A stretch of 64,000 nt of DNA. Source: Mycolicibacterium fluoranthenivorans. Its GTDB lineage: Bacteria > Actinomycetota > Actinomycetes > Mycobacteriales > Mycobacteriaceae. The stretch spans positions 124,001-188,000 of the forward strand of contig NZ_JAANOW010000001.1 in the NCBI RefSeq assembly GCF_011758805.1. The letters are read 5' to 3'. The notes beneath the pieces are model-generated. The model did not search any database and was not told where the DNA came from. It was given only the letters and a program-made list of their open reading frames with translations. A program made the translations under genes and the position numbers. Below are positions 34,921-51,422 of this stretch, in pieces (the stretch's first letter is position 1; each line of letters opens with the position of its first letter).

Positions 34921-37431
34921 CTACTCATCGGGCGTCTCGTCGTCCTCGGGCTCCTCGGGGCCCTCCGCGTTGCGTGCAACGGCAATCAGTGTGTCGCCCT
35001 CACCGAGGTTCATCAAGCGCACGCCCTTGGTCTGCCGCCCGGCCTTGCGCACCTGGCGCGCCGCCGTGCGGATGACACCGCCGCCCGACGTGATCGCATA
35101 CAGCTCGGTGTCGTCGTCGACGATCAAGGCACCCACCAGGCTGCCCCGGCGCCGGTCGTACTGGATCGTCAGGATGCCCTTACCGCCGCGGCCCTGGACC
35201 GTGTACTCCTCGATATCGGTGCGCTTGGCATACCCACCGGCCGTGGCGACCAGCAGATACGTGTCTTCGCGCACCACGTTGAGCGACAACAGCCGGTCGT
35301 CTTCGTTGAACCGCATACCCTGCACGCCCGAGGTGGCCCGGCCCATCGGCCGCAACGCCTCGTCGGTCGCGGAGAACCGGATGGACTGCCCGTTCGCGGA
35401 CACCAGCAGCAGGTCGTCTTCGGCCGAGCAGAGCACGGCCCCGACCAGTTCGTCCCCGTCGCGCAGGTTGACCGCGACGATGCCGCCCGAGCGGTTCGAG
35501 TCGAAGTCGACGAGCTTGGACTTCTTCACCAGGCCGTTACGAGTGGCGAGCACCAGGTACGGCGCGTCCTCGTAGCTCTGGATCTGGATGACCTGGGCGA
35601 TGCGCTCCTCCGGCTGGAAGGCCAGCAGGTTCGCCACATGCTGGCCGCGCGCGGTGCGGGACGCCTCGGGCAGGTCGTACGCCTTAGCCCGGTACACCCG
35701 GCCCTGTGTGGTGAAGAACAGGATCCAGTCATGGGTGGAGCAGACGAAGAAGTGGTTGACGATGTCGTCCTGTTTGAGGCCGGCACCCTGCACACCCTTG
35801 CCGCCGCGCTTCTGGCTGCGGTAGAGGTCGGTCTTGGTGCGCTTGGCATAGCCGGTCTCGGTGATGGTGACGACGACATCCTCACGCTGGATGAGGTCTT
35901 CGTCGGTGACGTCCCCGTCGGCGGCGATGATCCGGGTGCGACGTTCGTCGCCGTGCTTCTCGACGATTTCCTTGAGCTCATCGCGGACGATCGCGCGCTG
36001 GCGCTCCGGCTTGGCCAGGATGTCCTCGAGGTCGGCGATCTCGGCTTCGATCTTGGCCAGATCGTCGACGATGCGCTGACGTTCCAGGGCGGCCAGCCGG
36101 CGCAGCTGCATATCGAGGATGGCCTGGGCCTGGATCTCATCGACGTCGAGCAGCTCCATCAACCCGCTGCGCGCGACATCGGCGTTGGCCGACGCCCGGA
36201 TCAACGCGATGACCTCGTCGAGCGCATCGAGGGCCTTGACCAGACCGCGCAGGATATGGGCGCGCTCATTGGCCTTGCGCAGCCGGTAGCGGGTGCGCCG
36301 GATGATGACATCGAGTTGGTGCTCGACGTAGTACCGGATCATCTGGTCCAGGCGCAGGGTGCGCGGCACCCCGTCGACGATGGACAGCATGTTGGCACCG
36401 AAACTGGTCTGCAGCTGGGTGTGCTTGTAGAGGTTGTTCAGCACCACCTTGGCGACGGCATCGCGCTTGAGCTCCACCACGATTCGCAGACCCACGCGAT
36501 CACTGGACTGGTCCTCGATATTGGAGATACCGGTCAGCTTCGCGTCGCGGACCTGCTCGGCGATCGAGGTGATGAAGTTGTCGTGGTTGACCTGGTAGGG
36601 CAGCTCGGTGATGACGATCGAGGTCCGGCCGCGCGAATCCTCTTCGATCTCAACGACACCGCGCATGCGGATGGACCCGCGACCCGTGGTGTAGGTGTCG
36701 TTGATGCCCTGTGAACCGACGATCAGACCGTGGGTGGGGAAGTCCGGGCCCTTGACCCGCTCGCAGCACGCGGCCAGCGTGGCTTCCTCGTCGGCCTCGT
36801 GGTTCTCCAGGCACCAGTACACCGCCTCGGCGAGCTCGTTGAGGTTGTGCGGGGGGATATTGGTCGCCATACCGACGGCGATACCGCCGGAGCCGTTCGC
36901 CAGCAGGTTCGGGAACCGGCTGGGCAGAACCGTCGGCTCCTGCACCCGGCCGTCGTAGTTCGGGATGAAATCGACTGTCTCCTCATCGATTTCACGCAGC
37001 ATCTCCATGGCCAGCGGGGTGAGCCGGGCTTCGGTGTAACGCATGGCGGCAGCGGGGTCGTTACCCGGCGAACCGAAGTTGCCCTGCCCGTCCACCAGCG
37101 GGTAACGCAGCGACCACGGCTGGGCCATCCGGACCAGGGTGTCGTAGATCGACGAGTCGCCGTGCGGGTGGTAGTTACCCATCGTCTCGGCAACCGAGCG
37201 GGCGGACTTGGCGTGCCCGCGGTCGGGGCGGAAGCCCGAGTCGAACATGGCGTAGAGCACGCGGCGGTGCACGGGCTTGAGGCCGTCCCGGACCTCGGGC
37301 AGCGCACGGCCGACGATGACGCTCATCGCGTAATCGATGTAGCTGCGCTGCATCTCGTGCTGGATGTCGACCGGTTCGATGCGGTCAGTCGCTGCGCCGT
37401 CGTCGCCAGGCGGCAGAGTGGTGTCAGTCAT
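34921..37431 (-). CDS. gyrA: DNA gyrase subunit A
   Basis: An 836-residue type II topoisomerase subunit that cuts and rejoins DNA to introduce negative supercoils. The quinolone-resistance region reads [19 protein letters not shown]; the catalytic Tyr is in [10 protein letters not shown]. Six-bladed C-terminal wrapping domain with the GyrA box QKRGGKGV. No intein is inserted, unlike in some mycobacteria. Ser93 occupies the position that is Ala90 in M. tuberculosis (Ser83 in E. coli). It lies 26 nt behind gyrB. Confidence 0.99.
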   Translation of the reverse strand: MTDTTLPPGDDGAATDRIEPVDIQHEMQRSYIDYAMSVIVGRALPEVRDGLKPVHRRVLYAMFDSGFRPDRGHAKSARSVAETMGNYHPHGDSSIYDTLVRMAQPWSLRYPLVDGQGNFGSPGNDPAAAMRYTEARLTPLAMEMLREIDEETVDFIPNYDGRVQEPTVLPSRFPNLLANGSGGIAVGMATNIPPHNLNELAEAVYWCLENHEADEEATLAACCERVKGPDFPTHGLIVGSQGINDTYTTGRGSIRMRGVVEIEEDSRGRTSIVITELPYQVNHDNFITSIAEQVRDAKLTGISNIEDQSSDRVGLRIVVELKRDAVAKVVLNNLYKHTQLQTSFGANMLSIVDGVPRTLRLDQMIRYYVEHQLDVIIRRTRYRLRKANERAHILRGLVKALDALDEVIALIRASANADVARSGLMELLDVDEIQAQAILDMQLRRLAALERQRIVDDLAKIEAEIADLEDILAKPERQRAIVRDELKEIVEKHGDERRTRIIAADGDVTDEDLIQREDVVVTITETGYAKRTKTDLYRSQKRGGKGVQGAGLKQDDIVNHFFVCSTHDWILFFTTQGRVYRAKAYDLPEASRTARGQHVANLLAFQPEERIAQVIQIQSYEDAPYLVLATRNGLVKKSKLVDFDSNRSGGIVAVNLRDGDELVGAVLCSAEDDLLLVSANGQSIRFSATDEALRPMGRATSGVQGMRFNEDDRLLSLNVVREDTYLLVATAGGYAKRTDIEEYTVQGRGGKGILTIQYDRRRGSLVGALIVDDDTELYAITSGGGVIRTAARQVRKAGRQTKGVRLMNLGEGDTLIAVARNAEGPEEPEDDETPDE

Positions 37432-37457
37432 CTGATTCCTATCGCGTTTTTCTGACG

Positions 37458-39587
<2,130 letters not shown>

Positions 39588-39678
39588 CTAAACGCGGCGC
39601 CTGTGGAATTTCGCGCTCTTGGGTGCGTCCGCACGCCTGAGAAACTCCTTTATGAGGTTCTGGCGGCTTTCAGCCGAC

Positions 39679-40227
39679 CTATCCGTACGTGTCGCGCGGT
39701 CCGCGGCCGGAGATGTGGTAGCGACCCTTCTTCCAGGACGGAGCCTGCGGACCCAGGATTCTCATCGAGGTCACCACGCCGTCGCCGACGGCGGCCGCGA
39801 TCTTGGCCAGGATCTGCGCCTGCATCATCCGCAACTGAGTGGCCCAGGCCGTTGATTCGGCGGCGACCGTCAGGACACCATCACGTAATCCGGTCGGTGT
39901 GGCGTGATCGGCGATATCGGCACCGACCACGACGGTCCACTGACCGAGCACCGAACCCTCGGCGACCTGTTTCGACCAGCCACGGCTCTGGGCCAGGTCA
40001 CGGGTGGCGGCACCGAACGCTTGCGGGTCGCGGACATCGGGTCCGGGACCCGACCAGCTCCGTCGTTTTCCCGCATGACCGGTGCGCCGGGCAGGTGAAG
40101 TCTTACCGCGGCCCACATCCTTGCCTTGACTACGCGCGGCACCGCGGGCTTCCTCGAGCACCCGCCGCACCATGTCCCTGGGATCCTCCGATTCTGGAGC
40201 ATCCGAGGGCGGGGTCTGATCGGTCAT
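39679..40227 (-). CDS. DUF721 protein (Rv0004-like, DciA-type)
   Basis: A 182-residue protein. The C-terminal DUF721 domain reads [47 protein letters not shown]; the N-terminus is basic and disordered. DUF721 proteins of the DciA type help load replicative helicase DnaB where DnaC is absent, which fits its place between recF and gyrB. ATG overlaps the recF stop by 4 nt. Confidence 0.92.
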   Translation of the reverse strand: MTDQTPPSDAPESEDPRDMVRRVLEEARGAARSQGKDVGRGKTSPARRTGHAGKRRSWSGPGPDVRDPQAFGAATRDLAQSRGWSKQVAEGSVLGQWTVVVGADIADHATPTGLRDGVLTVAAESTAWATQLRMMQAQILAKIAAAVGDGVVTSMRILGPQAPSWKKGRYHISGRGPRDTYG

Positions 40228-41384
40228 GACAGCACCTCCGATATCCGTCCGGTGTCATCGTCGCGCATACCCACCTCGATGCGGCGCGCGTCCCAATCCC
40301 CGGGCAAGTCGTCTGGGACCGCGGCGGTCACCAGTACCTGCTCCGCGGAGGCCGCGACCTTCGCCAGGGCCTGCCGGCGCGCACTGTCGAGCTCGGCGAA
40401 CACATCGTCGAGCAACAGCACCGGATCGGTGCCGTCGATGCGCAACAGTTCGTAGGCGGCCAGCCGCAACCCCAGTGCCATCGACCACGACTCGCCGTGA
40501 CTGGCGAAACCCTTGGCGGGCTGATCACCGAGGCGCAACTCGAGGTCGTCACGGTGCGGGCCCACCAGACAGACACCGCGTTCCAGTTCCGCGGAGCGGC
40601 GCCTGCGTAACTCCTCGAGCAGCGCCGCCTCGTAGGCGCCCGGGTCGACGGTGCCCGACGACGCTTCCGCCTCCACCGCCTCGGTGCCGCTGCGGTAGTG
40701 GATCGCGGCCGGCCGCGACGCCGGTGCCAACAGTTGGTAGGCCTTCTCCACTTCCGTGCCGAGCTGATTCACCAGATCGACCCGTGCCGAAAGGAGTTGT
40801 GCGCCATGGGATGCCAAGTGACCATCCCAGACGTCAAGAGTGTCCACCAGACTGCTGTCACCCCGGTACCGGGCCGCTCCGGCGGATTTCAGCAGCGCGG
40901 TGCGCTGCCGGACCACCTTGTCGTAGTCGGCCCGCACCCCGGCTATCCGCGGCCGCCGGGTGGTCGCCACCTCATCGAGGTAGCGCCGTCGTTCGCCCGG
41001 GTCACCACGCACCAACGCCAGATCTTCCGGTGCGAACAACACCGCCCGCAGCACGCCGAGCACCTCACGGGGACTGCGCACCGGCGAGCGGTTGAGCCGG
41101 GCTTTGTTCGCCCGGCCCGAGGTGATCTCGAGGTCGACCGCGAGTTCGCGTCCCTCGTTGACCACGATCGTCGAGACCACCGCGCGGTCGGCGCCGGCTC
41201 GGATCAACGGGGCGTCACTGGCCACCCGGTGTGATCCGAGGGTCGCCGTGTACCACAGTGCCTCAACAAGATTCGTCTTACCGTAGCCATTGGGTGCGAC
41301 GAACACCGTCTGACCGGGACCCAGCTCGAGATCGGCCCGCGGCCACGAACGGAAATCCGTCAACACCACATGACGTACGTACAA
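40224..41384 (-). CDS. recF: RecF, recombination and repair ATPase
   Basis: A 386-residue SMC-like ATPase for gap repair. It starts [23 protein letters not shown], with Walker [12 protein letters not shown], the signature region [17 protein letters not shown] and Walker [14 protein letters not shown]. It loads RecA with RecO and RecR. 14 nt behind gnd; overlaps DUF721 by 4 nt. Confidence 0.98.
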   Translation of the reverse strand: MYVRHVVLTDFRSWPRADLELGPGQTVFVAPNGYGKTNLVEALWYTATLGSHRVASDAPLIRAGADRAVVSTIVVNEGRELAVDLEITSGRANKARLNRSPVRSPREVLGVLRAVLFAPEDLALVRGDPGERRRYLDEVATTRRPRIAGVRADYDKVVRQRTALLKSAGAARYRGDSSLVDTLDVWDGHLASHGAQLLSARVDLVNQLGTEVEKAYQLLAPASRPAAIHYRSGTEAVEAEASSGTVDPGAYEAALLEELRRRRSAELERGVCLVGPHRDDLELRLGDQPAKGFASHGESWSMALGLRLAAYELLRIDGTDPVLLLDDVFAELDSARRQALAKVAASAEQVLVTAAVPDDLPGDWDARRIEVGMRDDDTGRISEVLS

Positions 41385-41398
41385 ATCGTCGTCCCGGG

Positions 41399-42292
41399 TC
41401 AGCCCGACTCGGAAATCCGTTTGACGGCATGCCCACCGAACTGGTTACGCAGCGCTGCCACGGCTTTCATCGTCGGCGAATCATCTTGCCGGGAAAGGAA
41501 TCTGGCGAACAACGAGGCCGCGATACCGGGTACCGGCACCCGCAGCCGAATGGCTTCCTCGACGGTCCAACGGCCTTCCCCGGAATCATCGGTGTAGCCG
41601 GTGATGTTGGCCAGCTCGGGATCTTCCTTGAGCGCCTTGGCCAGCAACTCCTGCAGCCAGGACCGCACCACGGTGCCGTTCGACCAGGCCTGGTAGACCG
41701 CGGCCGGATCCTTCACCAACGGTTCCGCCGCGAGCAGCTCGTACCCTTCGGCGTAGGCCGTCATCAGTGCGTACTCCACACCGTTGTGCACCATCTTGGT
41801 GAAATGTCCTGCTCCGACCGGGCCGGCATGGACGAACCCGTCGGCGACGTCACCGGCGGGACGCAGGGTGTCGAAGATCGGCATGGCGCGTGCCACATCC
41901 TCGTCGCTGCCGCCGACCATCAATCCGTAGCCCTCGGTCAATCCCCAGATGCCACCGGAGACTCCCGCGTCGATAAAGGAAATTCCCTTGTCGCCCAAGA
42001 GCTTTGCGTGCGGACCATCCTCGGTGTAGCGCGAGTTGCCGCCGTCGATCACCAGGTCACCGGGCTGCAGATGCTCGGCGAGCTCGACGATGGTCTGGTG
42101 GGTGATATCACCGGAGGGCACCATGACCCACACGACCCGCGGCGCGGTCAGAGCGTCGGCGAGTGCTGCCAGGCTGGGAACGTCGGTGACCTCCGGCCTC
42201 GGGTCGAAACCGATGACCTCATGGTTCCCTCCACGCAGGCGCTCCCGCATGTTGAAGCCCATCTTCCCCAGGCCGACCAACCCGAGCTGCAT
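41399..42292 (-). CDS. gnd: 6-phosphogluconate dehydrogenase (short, Gnd type)
   Basis: A 297-residue decarboxylating 6-phosphogluconate dehydrogenase: Rossmann start [44 protein letters not shown] and [15 protein letters not shown] (catalytic Lys/Asn). It is much shorter than the ~470-residue E. coli enzyme and belongs to the short form. It produces ribulose-5-phosphate and reduced cofactor. Its insertion between dnaN and recF is characteristic of rapid-growing mycobacteria. Confidence 0.95.
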   Translation of the reverse strand: MQLGLVGLGKMGFNMRERLRGGNHEVIGFDPRPEVTDVPSLAALADALTAPRVVWVMVPSGDITHQTIVELAEHLQPGDLVIDGGNSRYTEDGPHAKLLGDKGISFIDAGVSGGIWGLTEGYGLMVGGSDEDVARAMPIFDTLRPAGDVADGFVHAGPVGAGHFTKMVHNGVEYALMTAYAEGYELLAAEPLVKDPAAVYQAWSNGTVVRSWLQELLAKALKEDPELANITGYTDDSGEGRWTVEEAIRLRVPVPGIAASLFARFLSRQDDSPTMKAVAALRNQFGGHAVKRISESG

Positions 42293-42322
42293 ATATGTCC
42301 CCTTTACACGAGGTAGGACCGG

Positions 42323-43522
42323 TCAGCCAGGAAGACGTACCGGCATCAACAGATAGACGTAGTCGGTCTGTCCGGCCGGGAACGGCCCGGACGAACCGAC
42401 AGTCTCATCATTCTCGCCTGCCGGCCGCAACACTGCGGGACGGCTCGGTGTCGTGAAGCCGAACGTCACACGCTCGGAATGCAACGAGCTCAGCCCGTCG
42501 GTCAGATAACCGGGGTTGAACGCGATGGTCAGCGGCTCGCCGGAGAATTCCACCGGCAGATCTTCCTCGGCCTTACCGACATCGTCGGCACCCGCCGACA
42601 GCCGGACCACATCGGTGTCGAATTCCATCCGCACCTGCGCCCCACGATCTGCCACCAGCGCGACACGTTTGATCGCCTCGGTGAGCTCGGCGACGCCGAC
42701 GGTGGCCACCGCGGTGTGCTCGGTGGGCAGCAGCTGGCGGAACTTCGGGAATTCCGCATCCAGCAGACGGGTGGTGGTCCGCTTGCCGTTGGACCGGATT
42801 CCCAGCAGGCCTTCCTTACCGACGGACGCGCCGGCACCGAGCGCCAGGTGCACCTCGGTACCCGCGGTGCCGGCCTTGGCGGCGTCGGCCAGCGTCTTCG
42901 CCGGCACCAGGACGGCAGCCTCGACCCCGGCGACCGAGGTCGACCACGTGAGCTCGCGCACGGCCAACCGGAACCGGTCCGTTGCGGCCAGCACAACCTT
43001 CTCCCCGCTGATCTCGACGCGGATACCGGTGAGCATGGGCAAGGTGTCGTCGCGGCCGGCGGCCACGGCGACCTGGCCGATCGCCTGACCGAACAGATCA
43101 GCCGAGATCACACCGGTCTCGTCGGGCAGAGCGGGCAGCGACGGGTAGTCCTCGACGGCCATGGTCGGCAGCGAGAATCGCGCACTACCGCAGCTCAGGG
43201 CGACCCGGGTGCCTTCCACGCTGACGTCGACGGGTTTGGCCGGTAACGACCTGGTGATCTCCGAGAGCAGCCGACCCGATACCAAAACGCTTCCCGGAGA
43301 AGCGATTTCAGCAGCAACCCGAATTTCGGCCGACGTCTCGTAGTCGTATCCGGAGATCGTCAGCCCGTCGTCGGACCCGGTGAGCAGCACGCCGGCCAGC
43401 ACCGGGACGGTCGGGCGACTCGGCAGGTTACGAGCGACCCAGGCGACCGCGTCGGCAAAATCCTCACGTACCAGGCGGAACTTCAAATCGGTGAGACCAA
43501 CGCTCGTCGTCACCACGTCCAT
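42323..43522 (-). CDS. dnaN: DNA polymerase III beta sliding clamp
   Basis: A 399-residue clamp. ATG at 43522 gives [31 protein letters not shown], collinear with mycobacterial DnaN; the frame extends 12 codons further without similarity. Three clamp domains; the end reads [12 protein letters not shown], the conserved partner-binding cleft terminus. It tethers the polymerase to DNA. First gene downstream of oriC. Confidence 0.99.
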   Translation of the reverse strand: MDVVTTSVGLTDLKFRLVREDFADAVAWVARNLPSRPTVPVLAGVLLTGSDDGLTISGYDYETSAEIRVAAEIASPGSVLVSGRLLSEITRSLPAKPVDVSVEGTRVALSCGSARFSLPTMAVEDYPSLPALPDETGVISADLFGQAIGQVAVAAGRDDTLPMLTGIRVEISGEKVVLAATDRFRLAVRELTWSTSVAGVEAAVLVPAKTLADAAKAGTAGTEVHLALGAGASVGKEGLLGIRSNGKRTTTRLLDAEFPKFRQLLPTEHTAVATVGVAELTEAIKRVALVADRGAQVRMEFDTDVVRLSAGADDVGKAEEDLPVEFSGEPLTIAFNPGYLTDGLSSLHSERVTFGFTTPSRPAVLRPAGENDETVGSSGPFPAGQTDYVYLLMPVRLPG

Positions 43523-43731
43523 AACGTCCCTTCGATCTACCGCATCAAACAAGCACAAGAGCGCGGATGCGCAGTGTCGCTCCGAGCCTAGTCGCGATGT
43601 GATCGGCGACCATGCCGGCTATCGAATCACCACCGTAGAGCGTTCGACGCGAAGTTGAAAGCGATTCGCTCGCCGAGACCGAGGCTCCGGAGGGGCGCGC
43701 ACGGATCGCCGGAATGCTCTGTCCCCAACAG

Positions 43732-43779
43732 CCTTCTTCTAAAGAAGGAACTAAGTAGATATACAAGCAACAGTAATAG
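43732..43779. other. AT-rich tract, candidate DNA unwinding element
   Basis: The only strongly AT-rich stretch in the origin (around GAACTAAGTAGATATACAAG). At its left end is a 7-bp inverted repeat CCTTCTT-CTA-AAGAAGG (43732-43748). It could be the unwinding element; the hairpin might also end dnaA transcription. Confidence 0.55.
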
Positions 43780-43879
43780 GGCCTGTGCAGGTTGGGGATA
43801 GCCCTGTGGCGGTGCTGGTCGGGACGCCCGCGCGGGTGTGGGCAGGCTGTGGAATCACAAGGCGAACGCTGGGTGTGAA

Positions 43880-43888
43880 TGTGGATAA
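43880..43888 (-). promoter_or_regulatory. DnaA box (perfect TTATCCACA)
   Basis: TGTGGATAA on the plus strand is the complement of the classical DnaA box, in the centre of the origin. Confidence 0.8.
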
Positions 43889-43937
43889 CTTCGGCGGTGT
43901 GGAGTGAACGACGGTTGTCCGGCCGGTTGCGCGCAAC

Positions 43938-43958
43938 TTCTCCACAGCGGTATCCACA
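43938..43958 (+). promoter_or_regulatory. Pair of DnaA-box-like 9-mers
   Basis: TTCTCCACA (43938-43946) and GTATCCACA (43950-43958) each differ by one or two bases from the mycobacterial box TTGTCCACA, spaced 12 nt apart, same orientation. Confidence 0.6.
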
Positions 43959-44102
43959 CCGATTCTTGTGACAAAGGGGGCAGCCGGGACGGAAGTTTTT
44001 TGGAAAATTCTCCGGCGATGGGTGCACGAAAGAGCACCGCGCAACGGCGAGGCGGGTGAAAGTTCGTACGTTCGGCTCACATCGGGAGCCGGCAGGGAAG
44101 CG

Positions 44103-45536
44103 TCAGCCCTTGGAGCGCTGACGGATCCGGGTGGTGAGTTCCTTGACGTGGTCGAAGATTTCGCGTCGTTCGGCCATACCGTCGCGGATCTTGCGCTCGG
44201 CGTACATCACAGTGGTGTGGTCACGACCGAATGCCTCACCGATCTTGGGCAGCGACAGGTCGGTGAGTTCGCGGCACAGATACATGGCGATCTGTCGGGC
44301 CTGAGCCAGTGCGCGGGTCTTGCCGGGCCCACGGAGCTCCTCGAGAGAGGTCTCGAAGTACTCGGCGGTGGCGGCCATGATGGTCGCGGTACTGATCTGC
44401 ACGGTGCTGGCATCGGCGATCAGGTCGCGCAGCACGATCTCGGCCAACGCCTTGTCGATCGCGGTATTGCTCAGCGAGGCGAACGCGGTGACCCGGATCA
44501 GCGCGCCCTCGAGCTCGCGGATATTGCGTTCGATCCGGCTGGCGATCAGCTCGAGCACGTCGGGCGGCACGTCCAGACGGTCCATCTGCGCCTTCTTGCG
44601 CAGGATGGCGATCCGGGTTTCCAGCTCCGGTGGCTGCACGTCGGTGATCAGGCCCCATTCGAACCGGGTGCGCAGCCTGTCCTCGAGGGTGGCGAGCTTC
44701 TTGGGCGGCCGATCCGAGGAGATGACGATCTGCTTGTTCGCGTTGTGCAGCGTGTTGAAGGTGTGGAAGAACTCTTCCTGGATACCTTCCTTGCCCTCGA
44801 TGAACTGGATGTCATCGACCAGCAGCACGTCGATATCGCGATAACTGCGTTTGAACGACGCCTTGCGGTCGTCGCGCAGCGAGTTGATGAAGTCGTTGGT
44901 GAATTCCTCGGTGGAGACGTACTTGACCCGCATCCCGGGGAAGAGCTTCTGGGCGTAGTTACCCGCGGCGTGCAGCAGGTGGGTCTTGCCCAAGCCGGAT
45001 TCGCCCCAGATGAACAGGGGGTTGTACGCGCGTGCCGGCGCTTCGGCGATCGCGAGCGTCGCGGCATGCGCGAAGCGGTTGGATGCGCCGATGACGAACG
45101 TCTCGAAGGTGTAGCGCCGGTTCAGGCTGACATCATCGGGTTCGGGATTGGCGGGCTGAGACCGATTGAAGAAGGTCGGCCAGCTCTGTTCGGCGCTGGT
45201 GCGGGCCTCGAGGTCGTCGTCGACTTCCTCGGTGTCGGTCGGCGACGGTGCCGCCACCGGCTCGGCCTCGGGTTCCGGCGTGGAGATCCGCACGGCCAGC
45301 TCGACCCGCTGACCGAGTTGACGGCTCAGCGACGCGACGATCGGCTCACGCAGATGCCGTTCGATCTCGTTCTGGACGAAGGGCGTCGGAACCGACAACA
45401 GGGCGAATCCCTCGGTGATGACCAGAGGTTGCACCATCCGGAGCCAGGCGCGCTGCTGTGCGGTCAGTGACGATGTGAGTTCGGCGACGACGTTGTTCCA
45501 GATCGTGCCGAAGGAAGCATCGGGGTCCGCGGCCAA
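44103..45536 (-). CDS. dnaA: DnaA, replication initiator
   Basis: A 477-residue AAA+ initiator. Domain I ([22 protein letters not shown]), an acidic linker, Walker [14 protein letters not shown], Walker [16 protein letters not shown], arginine finger region, and domain IV with the DNA-binding signature [15 protein letters not shown]. It begins with TTG at 45536, with GGGGGTAAG upstream. It binds DnaA boxes in the origin and before its own gene and opens the origin with ATP. Confidence 0.99.
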   Translation of the reverse strand: MAADPDASFGTIWNNVVAELTSSLTAQQRAWLRMVQPLVITEGFALLSVPTPFVQNEIERHLREPIVASLSRQLGQRVELAVRISTPEPEAEPVAAPSPTDTEEVDDDLEARTSAEQSWPTFFNRSQPANPEPDDVSLNRRYTFETFVIGASNRFAHAATLAIAEAPARAYNPLFIWGESGLGKTHLLHAAGNYAQKLFPGMRVKYVSTEEFTNDFINSLRDDRKASFKRSYRDIDVLLVDDIQFIEGKEGIQEEFFHTFNTLHNANKQIVISSDRPPKKLATLEDRLRTRFEWGLITDVQPPELETRIAILRKKAQMDRLDVPPDVLELIASRIERNIRELEGALIRVTAFASLSNTAIDKALAEIVLRDLIADASTVQISTATIMAATAEYFETSLEELRGPGKTRALAQARQIAMYLCRELTDLSLPKIGEAFGRDHTTVMYAERKIRDGMAERREIFDHVKELTTRIRQRSKG

Positions 45537-46149
45537 CGACGCTTACCCCCTTGCGGCTGGCCTGGGCGGTGCCCAGGATCGACGACGACAAACTGTCCAC
45601 ATGGTTATCCACAGTCTGTGGAGAGTGGCCAGCCTTGATTGTCGCGTCGTCTGTTGGCTTGTTCGTACGCGGGGAAACCTGTGTCGGAGCTCGTCACGTG
45701 CGTTGTCGCGTGTGGGCTCTCGGCCGGCGGTTGTCCTCGCTCTGGTGTCCGGCGCCGCGTCGTTATCGAAACGGCATTGCCAGAAGCTAACAGTTTTCTC
45801 TCCGAGTGCCAACCGTTCTGCAACATTGCCGAGAGGTACCTGGCGAGGGCCGTAATGTTGGTGACGCGTGTGACTTTTGTGATTTCACAGGGGATTCGAA
45901 AGTGAGCACGCGCACAGGCGGGGGAGCGGTGGCAGAGGATGACGAGCGCAGGTTTGACCCAGGGAAATCTCGTCAGTACCCTCGAGCAGTCGCCCGCACG
46001 TGGTGATACGGCTGCGACCCGGGTATCCGGGGACCGCGCCGGTTAGTACATGAGATCGACGAGCTTACCAACGGTGGTCGTGATCGCATCGCTACGAAAC
46101 ACTCGTGGTGGTGAGGTCGCGGTCCCATATGTAACAAGGAGAGACAGCC
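45537..46149. promoter_or_regulatory. dnaA-rpmH divergent regulatory region
   Basis: About 610 bases between divergent dnaA and rpmH, with no credible gene. It holds DnaA boxes near dnaA (CTGTCCACA 45593-45601; TTATCCACA 45605-45613), consistent with autoregulation, and must contain the promoters of both directions. AAGGAGAG lies before rpmH. Confidence 0.75.
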
Positions 46150-46293
46150 GTGGCCAAGGGCAAGCGGACTTTTCAGCCGAACAACCGCCGCCGGGCCCGT
46201 GTGCACGGTTTCCGTCTGCGCATGCGGACCCGTGCCGGCCGGGCCATCGTGTCCGCGCGGCGCGGCAAGGGTCGCCGTTCTCTGACTGCCTGA
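46150..46293 (+). CDS. rpmH: Ribosomal protein L34
   Basis: A 47-residue basic protein: [20 protein letters not shown], then [21 protein letters not shown] start with AAGGAGAG 6-8 nt upstream. Component of the 50S subunit near the exit tunnel; it heads the rpmH-rnpA-yidD-yidC-jag-rsmG-parA-parB block. Confidence 0.98.
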   Translation: MAKGKRTFQPNNRRRARVHGFRLRMRTRAGRAIVSARRGKGRRSLTA

Positions 46294-46313
46294 TTCGATC
46301 AGGGCTCAGGGCG

Positions 46314-46685
46314 GTGCTTCCGGCCCGAAACCGGATGACACGGTCGACTGATTTCGGTGTCACGGTTCGTCAAGGAGTAAGGGCTGTTCAGCCTGATCTC
46401 GTCGTGCATGCTCTGCGCGGTGGGTCGGGCGATTCCGGTGAGCGCACAGACGGCCCGAAGATCGGTCTCGTCGTGTCGAAATCTGTCGGCACTGCGGTGC
46501 AACGCCATCGAGTGTCCCGTCGGCTACGCCATGTGGCGCGCGCCATGCTCGGCGATCTGGACGTCTCGGACCGGGTGGTCATTCGCGCCTTGCCCGGCAG
46601 CCGAGACGCCCTTTCCGCGCGGCTCGAATCCGAGCTGCGCGTGGCTCTCAAGCACACCCGGATCACGGCCGGAGCCGGGTCGTGA
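46314..46685 (+). CDS. rnpA: RNase P protein component
   Basis: A 123-residue basic protein. The N-terminal segment [15 protein letters not shown] and the RNR-like helix ([18 protein letters not shown]) with [15 protein letters not shown] are typical. It assists RNase P RNA in trimming tRNA 5' ends. GTG at 46314, 20 nt after rpmH, with CAGGGCG upstream. Confidence 0.96.
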   Translation: MLPARNRMTRSTDFGVTVRQGVRAVQPDLVVHALRGGSGDSGERTDGPKIGLVVSKSVGTAVQRHRVSRRLRHVARAMLGDLDVSDRVVIRALPGSRDALSARLESELRVALKHTRITAGAGS

Positions 46686-46966
46686 AGGGAAGGGCAGCCA
46701 GAAGCGTCATCTTCGTCATCCAGCTGTACCGGACGATGGTGTCACCGCTGCGGTTGCCCTCATGCCGCTTCACCCCAACCTGTAGTGAGTACGCCGTCGA
46801 TGCCTTGACCGAATGGGGCCTGATCCGCGGGGGATGGTTGGCCGTGGTGCGGCTGGCCAAATGTGGGCCATGGCATCGCGGCGGATGGGATCCGATACCC
46901 GAGCGGTGTGACCACACCGCGGGGCCAACGTCAGCGGTAATCGTCAGGAGCGACTCTCTTGTTTAA
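46682..46966 (+). CDS. yidD: YidD, membrane protein insertion efficiency factor
   Basis: A 94-residue protein with the family core [12 protein letters not shown] followed by [15 protein letters not shown] (conserved Cys), and [17 protein letters not shown]. An amphipathic helix attaches it to the membrane, helping YidC. GTG overlaps rnpA by 4 nt and its end overlaps yidC by 8 nt. Confidence 0.95.
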   Translation: MKGRAARSVIFVIQLYRTMVSPLRLPSCRFTPTCSEYAVDALTEWGLIRGGWLAVVRLAKCGPWHRGGWDPIPERCDHTAGPTSAVIVRSDSLV

Positions 46967-48035
46967 CTGGTTCAGCCTGGACATCATCTATTACCCGGTG
47001 TCGGCGATCATGTGGGTCTGGTACAAGCTGTTCGCCCTGATTCTGGGACCCTCGAATTTCTTCGCCTGGGCACTTGCGGTGATGTTCCTGGTGTTCAGCC
47101 TGCGCGCGATTCTGTACAAGCCGTTCGTCCGCCAGATCCGTACGACGCGCCAGATGCAGGAGCTGCAGCCGCAGATCAAGGCACTGCAGAAGAAGTACGG
47201 CAAGGACCGCCAGAAGATGGCCCTGGAGATGCAGAAGCTCCAGAAGGAACACGGGTTCAATCCGATCCTGGGCTGTCTGCCCATGCTGGCGCAGATTCCG
47301 GTGTTCCTCGGGCTGTTTCACGTGCTGCGGTCCTTCAACCGGACCCAGGGCGGCTTCGGTCAGATCCACCTGACGGTGGAGCAGAACCGGGCCACCGGTA
47401 ACTACGTCTTCAGCCCTTCCGATGTCGCGCACTTCCTCGATGCGAATCTGTTCGGTGCGCCGCTGGGCGCGACGATGATCCAGAAGACGGGTCTGGACGC
47501 GTTCACCGAATTCAACCGGGCCTCGGTGATCGCGGTGGGCGTGCCCATCATGATCCTGGCCGGCATCGCGACCTACTTCAACAGCCGCGCCTCGGTGGCC
47601 CGGCAGAGTCCGGAAGCGGCGGCCAACCCGCAGACCGCGATGATGAACAAGTTGGCGCTGTATGTCTTCCCACTGGGCGTGGTGGTCGGTGGTCCGTTCC
47701 TTCCGCTGGCGATCATCCTGTACTGGTTCGCGAACAACATCTGGACGTTCGGTCAGCAGCACTATGTGTTCGGGAAGATCGAGCAAGAAGAAGAGGCCAA
47801 GAAGCAGGAGGCCATCGCACGGCGCGCGGCGAACGCCCCGGCGCCGGGCGTGAAGCCCAATCGTGCGAAGCGGCCGGCCAAGGAACTCATCGAATCCGAG
47901 GGTGTCGAGGATTCGGCGGTGCCGGATTCCGTCGAGGATTCCCCGGGCAAGGTGGAGGACACGAGCACCGGCACCGGTACAGCCAACAAGACGCCCCGCC
48001 CAGGTGCGCGCCCGAACCGAAAGCCGAAGCGCTAG
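46959..48035 (+). CDS. yidC: YidC, membrane protein insertase
   Basis: A 358-residue Oxa1-family insertase. Helices include [56 protein letters not shown], and the C-terminal pair near [23 protein letters not shown]; the basic Lys-rich loop ([17 protein letters not shown]) binds ribosomes. A charged tail follows. TTG start with AGGAG 8 nt upstream. Confidence 0.97.
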   Translation: MFNWFSLDIIYYPVSAIMWVWYKLFALILGPSNFFAWALAVMFLVFSLRAILYKPFVRQIRTTRQMQELQPQIKALQKKYGKDRQKMALEMQKLQKEHGFNPILGCLPMLAQIPVFLGLFHVLRSFNRTQGGFGQIHLTVEQNRATGNYVFSPSDVAHFLDANLFGAPLGATMIQKTGLDAFTEFNRASVIAVGVPIMILAGIATYFNSRASVARQSPEAAANPQTAMMNKLALYVFPLGVVVGGPFLPLAIILYWFANNIWTFGQQHYVFGKIEQEEEAKKQEAIARRAANAPAPGVKPNRAKRPAKELIESEGVEDSAVPDSVEDSPGKVEDTSTGTGTANKTPRPGARPNRKPKR

Positions 48036-48150
48036 TCCCGCTGACCGCGGCGCGGGCGGGTGAAGCCAGGCGGAGAAGACCAGGCCGACGGCCAGGCGAC
48101 TGGGGTGAAGGTCCCCGGAAGCGGACGCGGCAGATTAAGGAGAGAACGAC

Positions 48151-50417
<2,267 letters not shown>

Positions 50418-50421
<4 letters not shown>

Positions 50422-51422
50422 ATCAGCCATCGAAGAAGCGCAGCGGTCTGGGTCGTGGCCTGGCGTCGTTGATCCCCACCGGCCCCGCCGATGAAGATCC
50501 GTTGGGCAGCAAGCTGGGGAGCGCGGCCGCCGATGTGCTCATGGGTGGCCCCGCGGCCGGCCCTGCCGCTCCAGCAGCGGGTGGCCCGGCGGCGGTATCG
50601 GAGTTCGGTGCGGTGTACCGGGAGATCGATCCGAAGCTGATCGAGCCGAACCCCCGCCAGCCCCGGCAGGTGTTCGACGAGGAAGCACTCGCCGAGATGG
50701 TGCACTCCATCAAAGAGTTCGGCGTCATGCAGCCGATCGTGGTGCGGGCGTTGTCCGGCACCGGCGACGGGGCGCGCTACCAACTGGTGATGGGGGAGCG
50801 GCGGTGGCGCGCCTCGCAGGAGGCCGGGCTGTCCGCCATCCCGGCGATCGTCCGCGAGACCGCTGATGGCGATATGTTGCGTGACGCGCTTCTGGAGAAC
50901 ATCCACCGGGCCCAGTTGAATCCGTTGGAAGAGGCGGCCGCATATCAGCAGCTGCTCGAGGAGTTCGACGTCACCCACGACGAACTGGCGGTACGGATCG
51001 GACGGTCCCGCCCGCTCATCTCGAACATGATCAGGCTGCTGCGCCTGCCCATCGCGGTGCAGCGCAGAGTTGCCGCCGGAGTGTTGTCCGCCGGCCACGC
51101 CCGCGCACTGCTCGCCCTGGAAGGTGGACCCGAGCGCCAGGAGGAGCTGGCGGCGCGGATCGTTGCCGAAGGATTGTCGGTGCGGGCCACCGAAGAGGCC
51201 GTGACGCTGGCGAACCGGAACGGTCCGGCGGAGCCGTCCTCGCCGCGGCGCAAGCCGATCCAGATGCCGGGGCTTCAGGATGTCGCCGAGCAGCTGTCCA
51301 CGGCCTTCGACACGCGAGTGACGGTGAGCCTGGGCAAGCGCAAGGGCAAGATCGTCGTCGAGTTCGGGTCGGTCGACGATCTGCAGCGGATCGTCGAACT
51401 GATGAACGCCGCCAAGTCGTAA
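50418..51422 (+). CDS. parB: ParB, chromosome partitioning protein
   Basis: A 334-residue CTP-dependent clamp. The N-terminal motif [12 protein letters not shown] contacts ParA; CTPase region [21 protein letters not shown] and [17 protein letters not shown] region [23 protein letters not shown]-terminal dimerisation domain. Binds the two parS sites. GTG overlaps parA by 4 nt. Confidence 0.97.

Larger units (their letters stand above)
43523..44102. other. Chromosomal replication origin (oriC)
   Basis: The 580-base dnaA-dnaN intergenic region, the known origin site in mycobacteria. It has several DnaA-box-like 9-mers clustered at 43845-43960 and an AT-rich tract at 43734-43779 next to dnaN. 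No coding sequence is likely. It also contains the dnaN promoter. Confidence 0.92.

Noticed and set aside
34840..36714. A 624-codon plus-strand open frame opposite gyrA
   Set aside because: GyrA on the minus strand is unmistakable; long antisense frames are expected at this GC content.
43968..45470. A 500-codon plus-strand open frame opposite dnaA
   Set aside because: Antisense shadow of dnaA reaching into oriC.
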